Of a stretch of DNA of 50,837 nt, positions 48,829 through 50,837 are shown piece after piece. The position numbers and the translations under genes were made by a program. Every line of letters begins with the position of its first letter. Positions within the stretch are counted from its first letter, which is position 1. The notes beneath the pieces were generated by a model. It was not told the origin of the DNA. It saw nothing but the letters and a program-made list of their open reading frames with translations, and ran no database searches. This DNA is from Luminiphilus sp. (GTDB lineage: Bacteria > Pseudomonadota > Gammaproteobacteria > Pseudomonadales > Halieaceae), in assembly GCA_016779445.1 (NCBI GenBank), contig JADHNP010000010.1, positions 1 to 50,837 on the forward strand, in the 5' to 3' direction.

Positions 48829-50196
48829 ATGGATCATGACGCCCTTACACAATTTGCCGAGCGGGAAGGCACCAAGATCGCCTACCGAGTCTATGGGAGT
48901 GCATCGCGAGATTTGATTATTGTGCCGGGGATTATTTCGCACGTAGAGTATGCCCACAAATTACCCGGTTACAACGAATTTCTCGATCGTTTGTCTACCC
49001 ACTTCCGGGTTGTCGTTTTTGATAAGCGCGGAAATGGTTTATCGCAGAAAATTGAAGACTCCGCGCCCACACTAGAACAGCGCATGGATGATATTCGTTT
49101 CGTAATGGATGCAGTCGGTTCTAAACGAGCGACCATCATGGGAGTCTCAGAAGGAGGGTCTTTATCTACGCTATTTGCCGCGATGTATCCGGAACGGACA
49201 ACGAACTTAATCTTATTTGGAGCATTTGCTCACACACCCGGACTTGAAAAGCTCAAACGCTATCCCGGTTTTATCGGAAGATTCTTAAAGCGATTCGCTA
49301 TGAAGAGAGCAGTCAAGTCCATTTATAAAACCTGGGGGGACGGCTCCTTCGTAAGGAGTGTAGTTCCCTCTCGCACACTTATTAACAACGAATTGAGGCA
49401 AAAATTCAAAGAATTCGAGTTGGCATCAACCAACGCTGCGGACATGGCGAAAATGGTTTCCCTTCTTGGTGAGATGGATGTAACCGCTTTTCTGAAGGAC
49501 GTGAGATGTCCAACGCTAGTGATGCATTCACACGACGATAAGTTAATCCCGTTTAGCTACGGACAAGCTCTTCATGAGGGCATTCGGGGTTCCGAGCTAA
49601 TTGAACTGTCCGATGTCGGTCATACATATTTTATGTCAAAGGACCCCCGGATCGCTGACGAGATCATTTCATTCCTGTCAGATGAGGAGCCCAACAAGAA
49701 CGAGCAGAACATGCAGGGACGCGTTTTAGCGACTGTGATGTTTAACGACATAGTCGGATCAACACGCCTCCAGGTTGAGTTAGGGGACGAAGTGTGGAAA
49801 ACAAAAATAAGAAAGTTTGAGCAGATGTGCAAAGACAGCATTCATCGTTTCGATGGCATCTTCATCAAGGGTCTCGGTGACGGAGTATTAGCAGTCTTTT
49901 CTGGCCCCGCCCGAGCGATTCGTTGCGCTATTGAGATAAAAGAAGACGCTAAACGATTAGACATTGAACTTCGCACAGGGCTGCACGTTGGAGAAATTGA
50001 GAAAGATACTGACGATATCAGTGGCATTAACGTAAATCTAGCTTCTCGGATTCAAGCAGTTGCCACTGCAGATCAAGTTGTAGTTTCTGAGGTATTAAAG
50101 AGCTTAGCTTTTGGCTCTGGTTTAACGTTCGAGGAATTAGGCGACTACGAACTTAAGGGTTTCGATGGGAAGTGGAAATTGTCGGCGGTTCGCTAG
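48829..50196 (+). CDS. Alpha/beta hydrolase fused to a class III adenylate/guanylate cyclase domain
   Basis: The product is 455 residues from ATG 48829; the frame is open back to TTG 48703 without homologous sequence. Residues 1-280 form an alpha/beta hydrolase: DLIIVPGIISHVEYAHKLPGY, VVFDKRGNGLSQK, nucleophile Ser107 (GVSEGGSL), acid in HSHDDKLIP (about 238) and His265 (DVGHTYF). Residues 300-455 are the cyclase: VMFNDIVGSTRLQVELGD with Asp307, GLGDGVLAVFSGPARAI with Asp351 (the two metal Asp), RTGLHVGEI, and NVNLASRIQAVA with the Asn/Arg pair. The fusion could make cAMP or cGMP in response to a hydrolase ligand. It lies between tRNA fragments 2 and 3, and its codon use is more AT-rich than that of the left half of the window. 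Confidence 0.9.
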   Translation: MDHDALTQFAEREGTKIAYRVYGSASRDLIIVPGIISHVEYAHKLPGYNEFLDRLSTHFRVVVFDKRGNGLSQKIEDSAPTLEQRMDDIRFVMDAVGSKRATIMGVSEGGSLSTLFAAMYPERTTNLILFGAFAHTPGLEKLKRYPGFIGRFLKRFAMKRAVKSIYKTWGDGSFVRSVVPSRTLINNELRQKFKEFELASTNAADMAKMVSLLGEMDVTAFLKDVRCPTLVMHSHDDKLIPFSYGQALHEGIRGSELIELSDVGHTYFMSKDPRIADEIISFLSDEEPNKNEQNMQGRVLATVMFNDIVGSTRLQVELGDEVWKTKIRKFEQMCKDSIHRFDGIFIKGLGDGVLAVFSGPARAIRCAIEIKEDAKRLDIELRTGLHVGEIEKDTDDISGINVNLASRIQAVATADQVVVSEVLKSLAFGSGLTFEELGDYELKGFDGKWKLSAVR

Positions 50197-50248
50197 GAAC
50201 CTCGCACTCTCCACCCTATGTAATCCACCAAAGCCATATGATTTCTGT

Positions 50249-50295
50249 TGGAGCTAGACGGGATCGAACCGTCGACCTCAACACTGCCAGTGTCG
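50249..50295 (-). repeat. tRNA-Ala(GGC) 3' half, copy 3
   Basis: On minus it reads an anticodon arm (stem CGACA/TGTTG, loop CTGGCAG with anticodon GGC), variable AGGTC, T-arm GACGGTTCGATCCCGTC and acceptor strand TAGCTCCA. This is the 3' 47 bases of a tRNA-Ala. The 5' half is missing: the sequence upstream on minus is unrelated. The end is followed by ACA rather than CCA. Confidence 0.75.
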
Positions 50296-50490
50296 TGTGG
50301 TGTTATGTTTTACAACGGTTTCAGGGCATTTGGTTCCACCAAATGGTTCCGAAACGCATCACTTCAGTTTCATGTCGTCCACTGCGGGCGCCTCCTGAAC
50401 CCTCGGCTCGGGATCGTGCCTGAGCAGTTCGTTCAGGTGCTGGTCGCGCGTATGGGGTCCAGATGGCGCTTCGCTAATCGGCGCCCGGAG

Positions 50491-50553
50491 GGCTCCCAAG
50501 GGTCAGAGTCCCGACTACGTCGCGACGAGAGGTCCCCAAGGGCCAGAGTCCCG
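50491..50553. repeat. Two-copy direct repeat, 40-base period
   Basis: A 23-base unit of the form GG-YY-CCCAAGGG-Y-CAGAGTCCCG occurs at 50491-50513 and 50531-50553 with about three differences. It lies just beyond tRNA fragment copy 3. No function can be assigned. Confidence 0.6.
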
Positions 50554-50667
50554 TGGGTCCCATATTTAATTTCGGGAATGGCCTGATAAGATCCGTTCAG
50601 GATGAAGTCAGAGGCTTCACGGAGAAGGCAAAGCCTTCTTGTCTGAGATTTGAGGGGGTCTGAGATG

Positions 50668-50837
50668 ATGAGCGCGATTTGGCAATTTATTAAGAAGCAC
50701 GAGTTTTGGTTTCTGACAGCCATTTGTATCGGATTTTACATAGCCCACGTAAAAACAGATGACGCTCTATTTGCGAACATCGGTTTCGTGATTTTTATGG
50801 TCGCCGGGCTTCGACTGTCGATGCATCCAATGTGGAA
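50668..50837 (+). CDS. Small membrane protein, N-terminal part only
   Basis: The frame starts at ATG 50668 (or 50665's overlapping ATG out of frame), with GAGGGGG about nine bases upstream, and runs off the right edge. The visible 56 residues (MSAIWQFIKKHEFWFLTAICIGFYIAHVKTDDALFANIGFVIFMVAGLRLSM) contain two hydrophobic helices. The family is unknown. Confidence 0.6.
   Translation, partial: MSAIWQFIKKHEFWFLTAICIGFYIAHVKTDDALFANIGFVIFMVAGLRLSMHPMW

Larger units (their letters stand above)
50197..50667. other. Gap with tRNA fragment, short repeats and a hairpin
   Basis: These are 471 bases. They contain tRNA fragment copy 3, a pair of 23-base direct repeats 40 bases apart, and a small hairpin AGAAGGC-AAA-GCCTTCT near 50620-50637. 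The plus-strand frames across the fragment are antisense-tRNA artefacts. Confidence 0.5.

Noticed and set aside
50172-50586. Plus-strand open frames with DGIEPSTSTL and RRDRTVDLNT sequences
   Set aside because: Same artefact over tRNA fragment copy 3; no ribosome site or domain.
1-50837. CRISPR array, rRNA, complete tRNA, insertion sequence or integrase
   Set aside because: None seen: no regularly spaced identical repeats, no transposase or integrase motif, and the tRNA-like segments all lack a 5' half.

Overview
The window reads as the chromosome of a free-living, probably marine, gammaproteobacterium. The grounds are dense operons, TonB-dependent and OprD-like outer-membrane proteins, a Zrg-type zinc system of the kind known from Vibrio, RND efflux, GltS and NhaC transport, and many small-molecule catabolic enzymes. 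A Halieaceae-like (OM60/NOR5) origin is my guess only; there is no rRNA or other phylogenetic marker here.

Left part (1-10.1 kb): the tail of an unknown gene, then a secreted MetX-like alpha/beta hydrolase ending in a strong terminator. Next comes a divergent catabolic cluster: cupin and VOC genes on minus; a TIM-barrel isomerase, a TPR/SPINDLY O-GlcNAc-transferase-like protein, a trimethylamine-dehydrogenase-like flavoprotein, a Rieske oxygenase and an MFS transporter on plus. The TMADH-like and Rieske pair suggests stepwise N-demethylation of a methylated amine or betaine. An HD-domain protein with PhnZ-like iron ligands follows at 10.7 kb. No dedicated regulator is visible in this part.

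Middle part (11.6-27.7 kb): a two-gene RND efflux system; a coupled pair of lipoprotein amidohydrolase and OprD-type porin; three cation- or solute-coupled carriers (GltS, MFS, NhaC); a membrane fatty acid desaturase; a second TIM-barrel isomerase; a cysteine-desulfurase-like PLP enzyme; and an SDR.

The most coherent system is at 28.0-38.7 kb, a zinc-starvation locus. It holds a Zur-type Fur regulator, a MerC-like membrane protein, a His-rich ZrgA-like protein, a DUF3299 protein, a LolD/FtsX-type ABC pair, a small periplasmic protein, two different COG0523 zinc GTPases, a tiny secreted Cys protein, a TonB receptor with five His/Asp/Glu-rich insertions, and a DUF1826 protein. Three matching palindromes (consensus near ATGATATARTGTATCAT) lie upstream of zur, between the DUF3299 and ABC genes, and between the first COG0523 gene and the receptor unit. 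They look like Zur operators tying the locus into one regulon. The first COG0523 gene has its Walker A motif only if translation begins at a non-canonical codon.

Right part (38.9-50.8 kb): a Cys-rich zinc-ribbon-like protein, a DsbA-fold isomerase, an M16 metalloprotease, a GNAT acetyltransferase and a dienoyl-CoA-isomerase-like crotonase. The last 4.5 kb is accessory in character. Three tRNA-derived fragments in one orientation (46.3, 48.6 and 50.25 kb; at least one a tRNA-Ala(GGC) 3' half) bound small unrelated gene sets: a secreted unknown, a MAPEG protein, a frameshifted small membrane protein and an alpha/beta hydrolase fused to a class III nucleotide cyclase. The window ends inside a small membrane protein gene.
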